Under the pieces are notes generated by a model. The model saw nothing but the letters and a program-made list of their open reading frames with translations. It did not search any database and had not been told where the DNA came from. From Methanobacterium petrolearium (GTDB lineage: Archaea > Methanobacteriota > Methanobacteria > Methanobacteriales > Methanobacteriaceae), in the NCBI RefSeq assembly GCF_017873625.1, contig NZ_JAGGKL010000004.1:124001-188000 (forward strand): a stretch of DNA of 64,000 bases. The letters are read 5' to 3'. The position numbers and the translations under genes were made by a program. Shown here piece after piece: positions 1-11,358 of this stretch (its first letter is position 1; each line of letters opens with the position of its first letter).

Positions 1-961
1 CTCTCTTTTCAAGCCCATATTTACCCATAATTGCTAAAACTTCTTTTTCCATAATTGGGTCAACTTCTTCCACCACTAAAACCCGTTCCACCTTTTCCAA
101 AAACTCCAGTACCTTTTTTTCAGGGAAAGGATATGTGAAGGTTAGTTTAAGGATGTTAACTGGTAATTCGTTTTCTTCCACAACATCCATAGCATAGTTG
201 AAGGCACTGCCACTGGTGATGATTCCAATGTGACCTCCCTGATCATAGACCTGATTTACAGAGGAATTATTGGATAAAACCGTGATTTTGTCCATTTTCT
301 CCACCAGGTTTTTGTGCATTATTCTGGCTGCGGCTGGAACTGGTACGAAACGTTGAGGATCCTTATCAAAGTACCCTTTTCCCTTAACTTTGGCCAGGGG
401 GCCAAGTTCTACCACACTTCGCATATGGGAAACCCTGGTGGTGGTGCGGAGAATAACTGGTATTTCAAATTCTTCAGATAGTTGGTAGGCATATTTCATA
501 AGTTCCTTTACTTCCTGGGGATTGGCGGCCTCCAGGAGGGGAATGTTGGCCAATCGTGCGTAATGACGGTTGTCTTGTTCATTTTGGGATGAGAATATGG
601 AAGGGTCATCTGCAGTGAGGATCACCATCCCTCCACGAACACTGGTGTAGGCCAGACTCACCAGGGAGTCGGCGGCCACGTTTACCCCGACATGTTTCAT
701 GAAGGTGAATGATCTGAGTCCGGATGCTGCTGCTGCGGCTGATACTTCCAGAGCTACCTTTTCGTTAACAGAAAATTCAAAGTACATTCCGGCATCCTTT
801 GCAAGGACTGATAAAACATCTCCAATCTCTGAAGAGGGTGTTCCAGGATAGGTGCTGGCCACAGCTACACCTGCTTCCAGGGCACCACGTACTGCTGCTT
901 CATTACCCATTAAAAATAGTTTATCCTTATTGTTTCTGGTGAGAATTTCTTTGATGTTCAT
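1..961 (-). CDS. iorA: Indolepyruvate ferredoxin oxidoreductase, alpha subunit (partial)
   Basis: N-terminal 320 codons of IorA; the C-terminal part lies beyond the left edge. The reverse-strand translation starts MNIKEILTRNNKDKLFLMGN after a GGAG ribosome site, and continues with the family's pyruvate:ferredoxin-oxidoreductase-like segments (AAVRGALEAGV, STYPGTPSSEIGD, SVNEKVALEVSAAAAASG, MKHVGVNVAADSL). The enzyme oxidatively decarboxylates aryl-pyruvates (indolepyruvate, phenylpyruvate) to aryl-acetyl-CoA with ferredoxin as acceptor; in methanogens it is also used reductively in aromatic amino acid synthesis or salvage. The thiamine-diphosphate-binding C-terminal part and the partner iorB are not visible. 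Family assignment is by motif recognition and is secure. Confidence 0.9.
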   Translation of the reverse strand, partial: MNIKEILTRNNKDKLFLMGNEAAVRGALEAGVAVASTYPGTPSSEIGDVLSVLAKDAGMYFEFSVNEKVALEVSAAAAASGLRSFTFMKHVGVNVAADSLVSLAYTSVRGGMVILTADDPSIFSSQNEQDNRHYARLANIPLLEAANPQEVKELMKYAYQLSEEFEIPVILRTTTRVSHMRSVVELGPLAKVKGKGYFDKDPQRFVPVPAAARIMHKNLVEKMDKITVLSNNSSVNQVYDQGGHIGIITSGSAFNYAMDVVEENELPVNILKLTFTYPFPEKKVLEFLEKVERVLVVEEVDPIMEKEVLAIMGKYGLEKR

Positions 962-1286
962 GTTATCTCCCTAATTAGCATAAAATGACGGTTCATTCAA
1001 TAATATAGTTATTTATTTATTATAATAATATTATTCCAGATTTAAATATATTTACAGAGGTATTAACTGATAAATCATTTATACACTGACATGAAGATGT
1101 GTAAATAGAATAGTAATCTATCTGATATTCCAATATTTACTTTTGGGTTTCAAGTTTTAAAGGTTTTTTGATGGAAATTAAATCTAAAATGTTTTGAGGA
1201 AAATTAAATCTAAAATGTTTCCACTGATGACACCCACACAAAATTCAAAATTGTATTCACTGACGACATATTTATACACAAAAAAA
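962..1286. other. AT-rich intergenic region with a 20-bp direct repeat
   Basis: No gene seen. It lies upstream of the minus-strand iorA and downstream of the minus-strand hydrolase-like gene. A/T-rich stretches around 1010-1050 are a plausible iorA promoter. The 20-bp string starting aaattaaatc occurs at 1175-1194 and again at 1201-1220 (26-bp period). A shorter similarity (cactgatgaca / cactgacgaca) follows near 1222 and 1258. Confidence 0.5.
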
Positions 1287-3287
1287 TTAACCAAAAATTT
1301 CATGATATAAAGTGCTGTTAGATGGTATAATTGGTAGATAAACTGCAGATGGATGTTTCTGATCGTGATAGATAGTTTGGTGTGCTGTAACTTGTTTCGT
1401 GTCCGTGGCTATGGGATTTCCAGTATTAGGATTGGGATGCAGCAGAGGATATGCACTGGAAGAAACTTCCAGGCGAATTTTGTGTCCTCTTAAGAAAACA
1501 TGGCCCATGTCAAAAAGTTCTATACGATATTTCTCTATTTTGCCAGGTTTTAGAAGTACTTCTTCATCAAATCCCTGTCTGAACCTGGCTCTGATTGCGC
1601 CTCCAAATTCTTCAGGGCCCAGATTGATGGCAGTACCATTGGGATATACATCCAGAAGCCTAACAACGAAATCAGTGTCTTTAGCATCACTGGATGCGTA
1701 TAATTCCACAAAAACAGGTCCTAAAATCATTACCGGTTCTTCCAGTGTTGATGTAGTGTAAATCAGAATATCAGACCGGTTTTCAGTGTTTGCAGAGTCT
1801 GTGGCGAAACTTCCCATTTCCAGTACTCTGGGATTGGTAGGATCGTAAGTATAATTATCATAAGTGGCGTTTAAATCTGTACCTGAGTTATTTGAACTGT
1901 TTGATGATGAATTTTTTGGAAGGTTCCATGTTAAAAAGCCATTACCGTTTAAAGTATTGGCTTGGCCTCCACTTTCAAGGTACAGGGGAGTGGTGTTGGT
2001 ATCTTGAGGAGGATAAGTGGTTAGATTTATCCATTCACTTAACCCAGTTATGTAGACTGTTACTTGGGGTAAATCTGATTTGTTAGTTGAGTTTGTCTGA
2101 GTTGAATTTTTAAGATAACGATTGAAAAATGCCAGATGCGTCTCATAAGTATTTACTTGGCCCCCTGGAACGGGTAGATCACCAATTTCTGAAGATTGTG
2201 CAGCTGAGTCAAAGGTTCCTGTTTGATTCCATGGCCCTATAATGATGTAATGGTCCTCAAACTTGGATGAATTTTTGCCTATTCCATTCCAGTAGTACAG
2301 TGCTCCTGGCTGGTCTGTATCAAACCAGCCACTGGTAGTCATGGAAGGTATGGTGATGTTGTTGAAGTCCTGTTCTGTAAACTGGATGCGCTTCCAGTAA
2401 CTATCCATGGTGGGATGTTCCAGAAACTGACGGTAAATAGGCACCTTTGTTCCGGTTAAGTTATCTGCATTTATAAGGGGCCTGTGGTCGAATACAACAG
2501 TCCAATTAATGTTTTGGGTGTTTATATCCTGGGTGCGGCCGTTGTTTTCGAGTGTCCATGGAAGAGCCCATCCCATGTAAAAAACACCCCCAACTGATGG
2601 TATTTCTTCCATATATCTACCATAAGCAGAAGTTGGTGCTATGCATACCAGGTGTGGTGGTTTTTGAGCTGCTGCGAGCCATTGGGCAGCACCCATATAA
2701 TCAGATCCCATCATGCCCACGTTTCCATTGGACCATGATTGGTTAGCAGCCCATTCAATTGTGTCATAGCCATCCTGTCCTTCATGGAAGAGGAATTCGA
2801 AGTCTCCTTCCGAGTCGCCTTTACCTCTAACATCCTGCACCATGAAAACGTATCCATGACTTGCGAAGTAGTCTCCCATAGCAGTATAGTTCAGTTCTGC
2901 AGTGTTTCGACCATAGGGAGTGCGTATTATGATCACTGGATATGTGCCATTCTGTTGGGGGAGCCAAACATCAGAAACAAGTTTCACACCATCACGCATG
3001 GGTGTTTTAATGCCTGAAATAGTTTTAACAGTGAAATTAGTGGTTTGGATCGTAATGTTTTCAGTGAAGTTAGTTTGATTGGTCTGGTTATGCTTAGACT
3101 GGTTCATGGTGTTATTTTCTGGTGTTAAATTATCCCTAGTTTGGTCACCACCACTTTTAAACTGATTAAAAATAGATTCATCATTTGTACTGGATGTTTG
3201 GTTTTCTTCAATCAAAACCAAACCATATAGAATACCTATAAAAGCAACGAATGAAATTAATACTACTGCAAACGGAGTTTCCTTCAT
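1287..3287 (-). CDS. CocE/NonD-like alpha/beta hydrolase, catalytic residues lost
   Basis: 666-aa protein with an N-terminal membrane segment (about residues 7-26), then an Asn/Thr-rich spacer with many N-glycosylation sequons (to about residue 85), then a peptidase S15/CocE fold and the C-terminal jelly-roll domain (from about residue 490). It is therefore probably anchored outside the membrane. Active CocE enzymes carry the nucleophile in G-x-S-Y-x-G; here the matching string is GSDYMG, so Asp196 occupies the Ser position. The catalytic His of GPW-x-H is replaced in GPWNQTG (Gln355). The triad Asp (SGWFD, Asp323) is kept. I read the codons directly (GAT and CAA). It is likely a non-hydrolytic or altered relative. 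Monocistronic; ATG start, no strong SD. Confidence 0.75.
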   Translation of the reverse strand: MKETPFAVVLISFVAFIGILYGLVLIEENQTSSTNDESIFNQFKSGGDQTRDNLTPENNTMNQSKHNQTNQTNFTENITIQTTNFTVKTISGIKTPMRDGVKLVSDVWLPQQNGTYPVIIIRTPYGRNTAELNYTAMGDYFASHGYVFMVQDVRGKGDSEGDFEFLFHEGQDGYDTIEWAANQSWSNGNVGMMGSDYMGAAQWLAAAQKPPHLVCIAPTSAYGRYMEEIPSVGGVFYMGWALPWTLENNGRTQDINTQNINWTVVFDHRPLINADNLTGTKVPIYRQFLEHPTMDSYWKRIQFTEQDFNNITIPSMTTSGWFDTDQPGALYYWNGIGKNSSKFEDHYIIIGPWNQTGTFDSAAQSSEIGDLPVPGGQVNTYETHLAFFNRYLKNSTQTNSTNKSDLPQVTVYITGLSEWINLTTYPPQDTNTTPLYLESGGQANTLNGNGFLTWNLPKNSSSNSSNNSGTDLNATYDNYTYDPTNPRVLEMGSFATDSANTENRSDILIYTTSTLEEPVMILGPVFVELYASSDAKDTDFVVRLLDVYPNGTAINLGPEEFGGAIRARFRQGFDEEVLLKPGKIEKYRIELFDMGHVFLRGHKIRLEVSSSAYPLLHPNPNTGNPIATDTKQVTAHQTIYHDQKHPSAVYLPIIPSNSTLYHEIFG

Positions 3288-3384
3288 ATTCCCCCCAACT
3301 TAAATGGTCAGTTTATGATATGATTACTAATTACCGGGTGGTTGCTAAAAGGTTATTTTAAGATTGTATTATAATTAACTCATA

Positions 3385-3939
3385 ATGAAAATTAAAATCC
3401 GTGATATTGAAGTGAATTATCAGGTTTTCCATCGGAAGGTCAAATATGCTCGTTTGGAGATTAAAAACGGAGAACTTCACCTGATAGTTCCTCCTGCTGT
3501 TAAGGATTATCAGAAATTAATTGATAAACATGAAAATTGGATATATCGGAAGATGTCCCGGATCAATGAGTTAAAAACTCAGGCTGAAGGAAGAAAATTG
3601 GATTTCAGTCGTTCGAATGAGGCATTCAAAAAAATTGTCCGAGGTTATGTGGATAAAATCTCCCATGAGATGGGAGTAGAAGTAAATAGAGTGAGTTTTC
3701 GGAATATGAAGACTCGTTGGGGTAGTTGCAGTTCAGCAGGGAACATCAACATTAACAGCAAGCTTGCTTATCTTCCAGAGAGTCTCATTGAGTATGTAGT
3801 GCACCATGAACTGTGTCACCTTAAAATAAGAAAACACAACCGGGAATACTGGGATATGGTGTCTTTAAAGTACCCTGATTATAAAAGATATGAGGATGAA
3901 CTCTCCATTTACTGGTTTCTGGTTAAAGATCTGAATTGA
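3385..3939 (+). CDS. YgjP/DUF45-type zinc metallopeptidase
   Basis: 184-aa protein of the YgjP (DUF45, WLM/SprT-like) family. The zinc site HELCH is at residues 141-145, preceded by the family block RWGSCSSAGNININSKL near residues 112-128 and followed by KHNREYW. These proteins are small cytosolic gluzincin-like proteins often found next to restriction or repair genes; no such neighbour occurs here. The ATG at 3385 lacks an SD but follows an A/T-rich TATA-like stretch (3366-3376) by only a few bases, so a leaderless message is possible. The substrate is unknown. Confidence 0.85.
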   Translation: MKIKIRDIEVNYQVFHRKVKYARLEIKNGELHLIVPPAVKDYQKLIDKHENWIYRKMSRINELKTQAEGRKLDFSRSNEAFKKIVRGYVDKISHEMGVEVNRVSFRNMKTRWGSCSSAGNININSKLAYLPESLIEYVVHHELCHLKIRKHNREYWDMVSLKYPDYKRYEDELSIYWFLVKDLN

Positions 3940-4195
3940 TTGGCCTGAAAAATTTTATTAAGATAAACTGATTAAAACCAGAAGTGTACTTAATTCACCC
4001 TTTTCATTTATCATATATTTTTATAGGAAGTAACGCTCAATATGTTATTGGTTCTATTTTATAACTCCTGTCTTTAACCAGACAGGCGATTCCAAAATAG
4101 AGTTAAAGAAATGATTAAACTTATTATAATACATATTAACCCATACAAATCCAAATAATGCTAAAATAAGATTTTAAATAAATCTGGAGAGAGAA

Positions 4196-5719
4196 ATGAT
4201 AGATATAACAGTTAAAAGATATCAACCCCCACAGGATGAAGAGCCTCATTTTGAAACATATTCTGTGGAGGAAAAAGAAAAAATGAAAGTCCTGGATGCG
4301 TTGAATTATATAAATCAGCATCATCATGTTAACATTGCTTATCGCAGCTCCTGCCGGGCAGGACAGTGTGGTTCTTGCGCCTTGAAGGTTAACGGAGAGT
4401 TGGCCCTGGCATGTAAAAAAGAGATCAAAGATGGGGATGTAATAGAACCCCTTGATCTACCGGTTATCAAGGATCTGGTTGTGGATCGTAGCGAGATAGA
4501 TGGAAAAGTCGGGCAAATGGGCCTATTTCTAGAGGATGAATGTGAAATTGTCGAGTGCCCAGCCATCATCGACCCTGCGGAACTGGAAAACACCAAGAAG
4601 TTGAGAAGTTGTATTGATTGTTACTCCTGCTTATCTGCCTGTCCTGTTCTTACGGTGAATGATGAATTTGCAGGCCCATACTTCATGCGTTACTTCTCTA
4701 AATTCGCCATGGACCCACGGGACTGTGCAGACCGGGCTGAAAAAGGTTTTGACGAAGGTCTTTACTGCTGCACCTCCTGTGCCAAATGTGTGGAGGTCTG
4801 CCCCAAAGAAATAAACACTTTCGGTGGTGCTATCGAAAAATTAAGGGAAATGGCCTGCCAGGAAGGGGTGGGACCATTGCCAGCCCACAAATCAGTTAAG
4901 GAACTTGTTGAAAAAACAGGTAGATCCGTAGAACCCATGAAAGAGGGCCCAATGAGGGATGGTTTCATAAAAACCGTTGCCAAAAAACGAGCTGAAGAAG
5001 ATGGTGATAACGGAAGAAAAAGGGAGAAAGTAGCCTTATTTACTGGTTGTCTTATGGATTATCGGCTGCCTGAGATTGGAATGTCCCTTATCGATGTTTT
5101 AAATAAACATGAAGTTGATGTGGAAGTGCCTGCAGGGCAGGTGTGCTGTGGTTCTCCCCTGATCAGGACTGGTCAGACAGATATATTGAGTGAACTGGTT
5201 CGAAAGAATGCTAATGCCCTTGAAAGTTACGATACCATCATAACAGTCTGTGCAGGTTGTGGTGCCACCCTTAAAAGGGATTACCTCGAGTATGGGGTGA
5301 AGCTGAATGTGATGGATATCAGTGAATACCTGGTGGATAAACTTAACACCAATGATATGAAGCCAGTTAATATGCGAGTAACCTATCATGACCCCTGCCA
5401 TCTTATCAGGGGTCAGGGGATCAGTGAACAACCCCGTGAAATCCTTAAAAACATTAAAGGCGTTGATTTTGTGGAGATGGAAGTTCCTGACCAGTGCTGT
5501 GGTGCTGGGGGTGGTGTGAGATCCGGTAAACCAGAAATTGCAGCAGCCCTCGGTAGTAAAAAGGCAAAAATGGTGGAAAAACTGGATGTTGATGCGGTGA
5601 TCACCATATGCCCCTTCTGTGAAAACAACATCCGGGCCAGTCTGGAAGCTGAAGGCCTTGACATGGAAGTTATGAACATACTCACCCTCCTTGAAAAATC
5701 ATATAACTCCCATGAATAG
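4196..5719 (+). CDS. tfrB: Thiol:fumarate reductase iron-sulfur subunit B
   Basis: 507 aa. Layout: an N-terminal plant-type [2Fe-2S] domain (CRAGQCGSC and a later Cys); two [4Fe-4S] motifs (CIDCYSCLSACP; CTSCAKCVEVCP); then two CCG domains ending CCGSPL and CCGAGGG, which bind a non-cubane cluster in the HdrB/TfrB family. TfrB with the flavoprotein TfrA reduces fumarate using coenzymes M and B, giving succinate and the heterodisulfide, for the reductive TCA branch. tfrA is not in the window. The ATG follows ggagagagaa, a good SD. The fused SdhB-HdrB layout distinguishes it from ordinary succinate dehydrogenase SdhB. Confidence 0.92.
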   Translation: MIDITVKRYQPPQDEEPHFETYSVEEKEKMKVLDALNYINQHHHVNIAYRSSCRAGQCGSCALKVNGELALACKKEIKDGDVIEPLDLPVIKDLVVDRSEIDGKVGQMGLFLEDECEIVECPAIIDPAELENTKKLRSCIDCYSCLSACPVLTVNDEFAGPYFMRYFSKFAMDPRDCADRAEKGFDEGLYCCTSCAKCVEVCPKEINTFGGAIEKLREMACQEGVGPLPAHKSVKELVEKTGRSVEPMKEGPMRDGFIKTVAKKRAEEDGDNGRKREKVALFTGCLMDYRLPEIGMSLIDVLNKHEVDVEVPAGQVCCGSPLIRTGQTDILSELVRKNANALESYDTIITVCAGCGATLKRDYLEYGVKLNVMDISEYLVDKLNTNDMKPVNMRVTYHDPCHLIRGQGISEQPREILKNIKGVDFVEMEVPDQCCGAGGGVRSGKPEIAAALGSKKAKMVEKLDVDAVITICPFCENNIRASLEAEGLDMEVMNILTLLEKSYNSHE

Positions 5720-5781
5720 TTTTTTAGGAGAATAGTTCTGTTTAACCTGTACACCGAGTTAGAATGAATTGAAGAACTGCT

Positions 5782-5913
5782 AGAAATGATTGAAGACACT
5801 AATAAAATGGATTTAAGATACTACAAGAAATGATTGAATACACTAATAAAATGGATTTAAGATACTACAAGAAATGATTGAAGATATTTATTAAAAAGGA
5901 TTTAAGATACTAC
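5782..5913. repeat. Three tandem copies of a 44-bp repeat
   Basis: Units start at 5782, 5826 and 5870, each beginning agaaatgattgaa and ending ggatttaagatactac. The first two differ at about one base; the third is diverged in the middle. 44 is not a multiple of three and no reading frame runs through, so this is a noncoding repeat in the leader between tfrB and trmJ. It ends about 25 bases before the trmJ start. Confidence 0.85.
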
Positions 5914-5938
5914 TAAAACGGATTGAAGAGGAATAATA

Positions 5939-6634
5939 ATGATTTATGTAGTTTTTGTGGAGCCAGAAACTCCTGGTAATATAGGGTTCCTGGCCAGGAC
6001 CATGAAGAACTTCGGTTTGAGCCAGTTAGTCCTTATCAATCCCTGCGAACTGGAACACGAAACATACTATCAATCCATGCATGCCCGTGAAATCATATAC
6101 AATCGCCAGGAATATGATTCACTCCCTGAATTTGTAAAAACAGAGGGTATTGATTATGTGGTGGGAACCACCGGCACAGCTGGTGGCAGTTACAATATTC
6201 CACGAATTGCAATCACCCCCGAGAATCTGTCCCAATCCCTCAATGTAAAGGGACATATTGCCCTCTTATTCGGAAGAGAAGGAGACGGCCTTACTAATCA
6301 TGAACTGGAAATGTGTGATGTGGTGGTTTCCATACCCACCCATGAATCTTATCCCATCTTGAATATAACCCATGCTGCTGCCATCATATTCTATGAACTG
6401 TTCAAAAATGAGAAAAAATATCCAGTGGAAGATTTGGACGAAGCATCACTGGAAGAAAAACAGGGCTTAATAGATTACGTGGATGATGTACTGGATAATC
6501 TGGATTACCCTCCCCATAAAAAGAAAAATGCCTCACTGGCCTTCAAAAGGATGGTGGGAAGAGCCTTCATATCGGGAAGAGAAGCACATACCCTTAAAGG
6601 AATGTTTCGCAGAATAAGGGATAGGATAAATTAA
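5939..6634 (+). CDS. trmJ: TrmJ-type tRNA 2'-O-ribose methyltransferase (SPOUT)
   Basis: 231 aa with the SpoU/TrmJ signatures: N-terminal VEPETPGNIGFLARTMKNFG, central LLFGREGDGLTNHEL, and the knot motif PILNITHAAAIIFYEL. Archaeal TrmJ methylates C32 (and some other residues) of tRNA using S-adenosylmethionine. A C-terminal helical extension with Lys-rich sequence (about 165-231) is typical. ATG at 5940 or just before; the upstream gaagaggaataata supplies an SD. It follows the 44-bp repeat block. Confidence 0.88.
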   Translation: MIYVVFVEPETPGNIGFLARTMKNFGLSQLVLINPCELEHETYYQSMHAREIIYNRQEYDSLPEFVKTEGIDYVVGTTGTAGGSYNIPRIAITPENLSQSLNVKGHIALLFGREGDGLTNHELEMCDVVVSIPTHESYPILNITHAAAIIFYELFKNEKKYPVEDLDEASLEEKQGLIDYVDDVLDNLDYPPHKKKNASLAFKRMVGRAFISGREAHTLKGMFRRIRDRIN

Positions 6635-6799
6635 AATGACTTACCCCCTGATCTGCTGATTAGGGTGAAAACTCTAATTGGAGTAGGAATCGCAGCCTCC
6701 AACAAACATCACCATAAAGTTCCTAACAAACATCATCATAATAGTTTGAAAATATAATTGATCCAAAAGGAAAATAAGAAATGATAAAGAGGGAAGAAA

Positions 6800-7408
6800 A
6801 TGGCTATTTTAAGTGACCAGGACATTAAAAAATATTTAGAGGAAGGCAAAATTGCTATTGAACCATTAGAAGACCCTGGAAGGCAGATACAGCCATCATC
6901 AGTAGACCTCAGGATAGGTAACGAATTTAAAGGTTTTCGAATAGTCAGGAAACCCTGTATCGACCCACTGGATAAATCAGACCTGGAATCTTACATGGAA
7001 TCATTCCATCTGGATGAAAGTGAGGCCTTCATTATACATCCCGGTGAATTCGCACTTGCCACCACTTATGAAGCTGTTAAACTCCCTGATGACCTTGTTG
7101 CCCGTGTGGAGGGGCGTTCATCCATGGGACGCCTGGGAATCACCATGCACGTCACTGCAGGGTATATTGACCCTGGATTTCAGGGAAAGATCACACTGGA
7201 GATATCCAACATAGGCAAAATGCCAGTTGCACTCTACACTGGCCAGAGAGTGTGCCAAATTGTTTTTGAAACCATGACCAGCCCATCACAGCGACCTTAC
7301 GGCCACCCTGATAGGGACAGTAAGTACATGGGCCAGGATAAACCAGTCACCAGTAAAATAAAACAAGATTACGAAATCAGAGATCGTAAACAAACTAAAC
7401 TACTTTAA
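6800..7408 (+). CDS. dcd: dCTP deaminase (possibly bifunctional, dUMP-forming)
   Basis: 202 aa of the trimeric dUTPase/dCTP deaminase superfamily. Visible motifs are QPSSVDLRIGNEF, VARVEGRSSMGRLGI, TAGYIDPGFQGKITLEISN and the C-terminal nucleotide-capping YGHPDRDSKYMGQ. It deaminates dCTP to feed dTMP synthesis. In related methanogens (Methanocaldococcus) the homologue also hydrolyses the triphosphate to give dUMP; whether this one does cannot be decided by eye. The ATG follows gagggaagaaa, a good SD. Confidence 0.9.
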   Translation: MAILSDQDIKKYLEEGKIAIEPLEDPGRQIQPSSVDLRIGNEFKGFRIVRKPCIDPLDKSDLESYMESFHLDESEAFIIHPGEFALATTYEAVKLPDDLVARVEGRSSMGRLGITMHVTAGYIDPGFQGKITLEISNIGKMPVALYTGQRVCQIVFETMTSPSQRPYGHPDRDSKYMGQDKPVTSKIKQDYEIRDRKQTKLL

Positions 7409-7567
7409 ATTTCATGACCCGGAACTGGATTAATTAGAATTTCGCGAAAACCAACTGAATATAATTCAACTATCATAAAAATTCATAAATATGCTTAAAA
7501 AACCTTAATTTAACTTAATTAACCCTATTTAGATAATTGATATGTATACGTAACAATTGAGAGGATT

Positions 7568-9301
<1,734 letters not shown>

Positions 9302-9465
9302 TTTGCTTCAATCCCCTCCATTATTTACACAAAACTAAAACTCAATAGTACTTTAAGGGGAAAGAGCTTAATTAATTTTAATGTAACTAGATCAGTTAAA
9401 AAAAAGAATACCAAAATAAAAGGAGAAATTGATAGGCAATAGTTAACCCGGTAGAGTTGAGTTAT

Positions 9466-10233
9466 ATGATAGATGCCCATATACATGCTGATTGCAGACC
9501 CTACGAAGATTTTGGGGATATGGCGGTTGCAGGGATTGAATATGCCCTTACACTTGCCCATGATCCCATGAGGATGAGCACCTCGGCTGTGGTGCTGGAT
9601 CACTTCCATCGAATACTTGAAAATGATTTTTCAAGGGCTGAAAAGAATGGTTTAACCTTGAAGGCAGCCTTGGGTCTGCATCCTCGAAGTATTTGTCCTG
9701 ATTATGATGTGGTACTTGAAAAACTCCCCGATTTCCTGAATCAAGACGAAGTGATTGCTCTGGGTGAAGTTGGACTGGAAAGTGCTTCTGAACTTGAACA
9801 AGAAGTTTTTAGGACACAACTTCTAATGGCAGAGGATATGGGGATGAAAGTAACCGTTCACACCCCTCGCAGAAACAAAAGGGAAGTTACCATTAAAACT
9901 CTTTCTGTAATCAACGAAACCATCGATCCAGCCCGGGTAGTGGTGGATCATGTGGATCCATCCATCATTGATCTCATGGCAGATTTTGATGGGATGCTGG
10001 GAGTTACTGTGCAGCCACAGAAGATGACTCCCTTAGAAGCAGTTCATCTTTTGGATGAAACATTTGAAGAATACGGTGCTGAAAGGTTTATGTTAGATAG
10101 TGACATGAGTTCTTCACCTTCTGATCCATTGTCGGTTCCTAAAACAATTCACCAACTGAAATTAGCTGGTTGGGATGATAAAAAGATAAAAAAAGTATCC
10201 CATGATAATGCCGCTGCTTTTTACGGTTTTTAA
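9466..10233 (+). CDS. TatD-like metal-dependent hydrolase
   Basis: About 255 aa TIM-barrel amidohydrolase. Visible metal ligands are DAHIHAD at the N-terminus, GLHPRS, ALGEVGLES, VTVHTPRR, VVVDHVD and LDSDMS near the C-terminus. These proteins are predicted metal-dependent phosphoesterases, DNases or amidohydrolases; the substrate is unknown. An in-frame TTG at 9457 would add three residues (MSY); the ATG at 9466 is preferred because MIDAHIHAD is the natural N-terminus. The SD is weak for both. A second, more distant TatD-like protein lies at 62427-63275. Confidence 0.8.
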   Translation: MIDAHIHADCRPYEDFGDMAVAGIEYALTLAHDPMRMSTSAVVLDHFHRILENDFSRAEKNGLTLKAALGLHPRSICPDYDVVLEKLPDFLNQDEVIALGEVGLESASELEQEVFRTQLLMAEDMGMKVTVHTPRRNKREVTIKTLSVINETIDPARVVVDHVDPSIIDLMADFDGMLGVTVQPQKMTPLEAVHLLDETFEEYGAERFMLDSDMSSSPSDPLSVPKTIHQLKLAGWDDKKIKKVSHDNAAAFYGF

Positions 10234-10355
10234 AAACCTTCACCTTTTTTTTAAATAAGTATTTTTGAAAAAACAGTTTTCTGGATTCAAATTGAATCAC
10301 AATTTATAGTTCTCACATTTTATGGTTCGAATTAAAGTAGGGATTAAAAATCAAT

Positions 10356-11255
10356 TTAATTAGGGTTTACATTAGAACAGGATGACAAGTCAATTTTTCC
10401 GGATGTTGAACCTCCCATCTTTTGCACACATAACGATGCAATATGATTGGCAAATTTCAGACAATCTTCTGGTTTTTCACCACGGATATATGATGTGATA
10501 AAGCCAGCTGCGAAATTGTCCCCTGCCCCAGTAGTGTCAATGGTGGGCACTGTCTTTGCTGGTGAAAATATGACGTTTTTTTCAGTGAACAGTCTGGCCC
10601 CTTCCCTGCCATTGGTCACCACAACCATGGGAATGCCCCGATCCACCAGAAAGGAACTTCCCTCTTCCCATTCCATCCCAGTTAAAAGGGTGACTTCTTT
10701 CTGGTTTAAAAAAAGTATTTGAGTTCTTTTAAGGGTGTTTTTCAGCTTTTTCATTCCAAAAGAGGATGTGACAGGTCCAGGGTTGAAAGATAATTTTTCT
10801 GTATGTTTTGAAGCTTCTTCAACCACTTCACGATACATTCCAGTGATATGCAAGAGATTGGAATTCTTGATAAGTTTTATGTCATTTTTTTCTAATTTAA
10901 AATCCGCATTTGCGCCAGTATAGCTGTATAATGATTTTTTAGCCTCATCATCAATATTTATAAATGCCATTCCAGTTTTAGCACCCACAACCAGGAGTTG
11001 GCTGGTATCAACATTTAAGTGGTTAAGTTCGGTTGAAAACAGTTCACCGAAACAGTCTTCTCCCACTCTTGCCATGATGGCTGTTTTAATTCCAAGAGAG
11101 GAGATTCTTGAGGTGAAATTGAAAGCTGAACCACCTAAAAAAATATGCAAATTTTCTATGTTCACTTCTTCCTCAGCTTGTGCGAAAAAAGGCACTTTGC
11201 TTATAAAATCAATATTACACGTTCCCAGACAGGACAGATCAAAGTGGGTGGTCAT
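10356..11255 (-). CDS. PfkB-family sugar/nucleoside kinase
   Basis: 299 aa. The ribokinase fold is clear: the N-terminal LGGSAFNFTSRISSLG substrate motif, the Gly-rich turn and the C-terminal catalytic anion hole TIDTTGAGDNFAAGFI with the base Asp. It phosphorylates a sugar or nucleoside hydroxyl with ATP; methanogen homologues include nucleoside kinases and ADP-dependent-like enzymes, and the substrate cannot be told here. The ATG at 11255 follows AAGGGGAAAAAA, an adequate SD. Single gene, convergent with the TatD-like hydrolase. Confidence 0.85.
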   Translation of the reverse strand: MTTHFDLSCLGTCNIDFISKVPFFAQAEEEVNIENLHIFLGGSAFNFTSRISSLGIKTAIMARVGEDCFGELFSTELNHLNVDTSQLLVVGAKTGMAFINIDDEAKKSLYSYTGANADFKLEKNDIKLIKNSNLLHITGMYREVVEEASKHTEKLSFNPGPVTSSFGMKKLKNTLKRTQILFLNQKEVTLLTGMEWEEGSSFLVDRGIPMVVVTNGREGARLFTEKNVIFSPAKTVPTIDTTGAGDNFAAGFITSYIRGEKPEDCLKFANHIASLCVQKMGGSTSGKIDLSSCSNVNPN

Positions 11256-11358
11256 TTTTTTCCCCTTGATAAAAAGAATTATTATCCCTTGGTAAAAAAG
11301 AAAATAATTTTTTTAAGCTATTTCCTGAATCTGTGAATATTTATAAAAGTAATTTTTT

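Noticed and set aside
10315..10350. tRNA-like GGTTCGAAT string
   Set aside because: Only the T-loop-like string is present; no acceptor stem or anticodon arm could be built around it.
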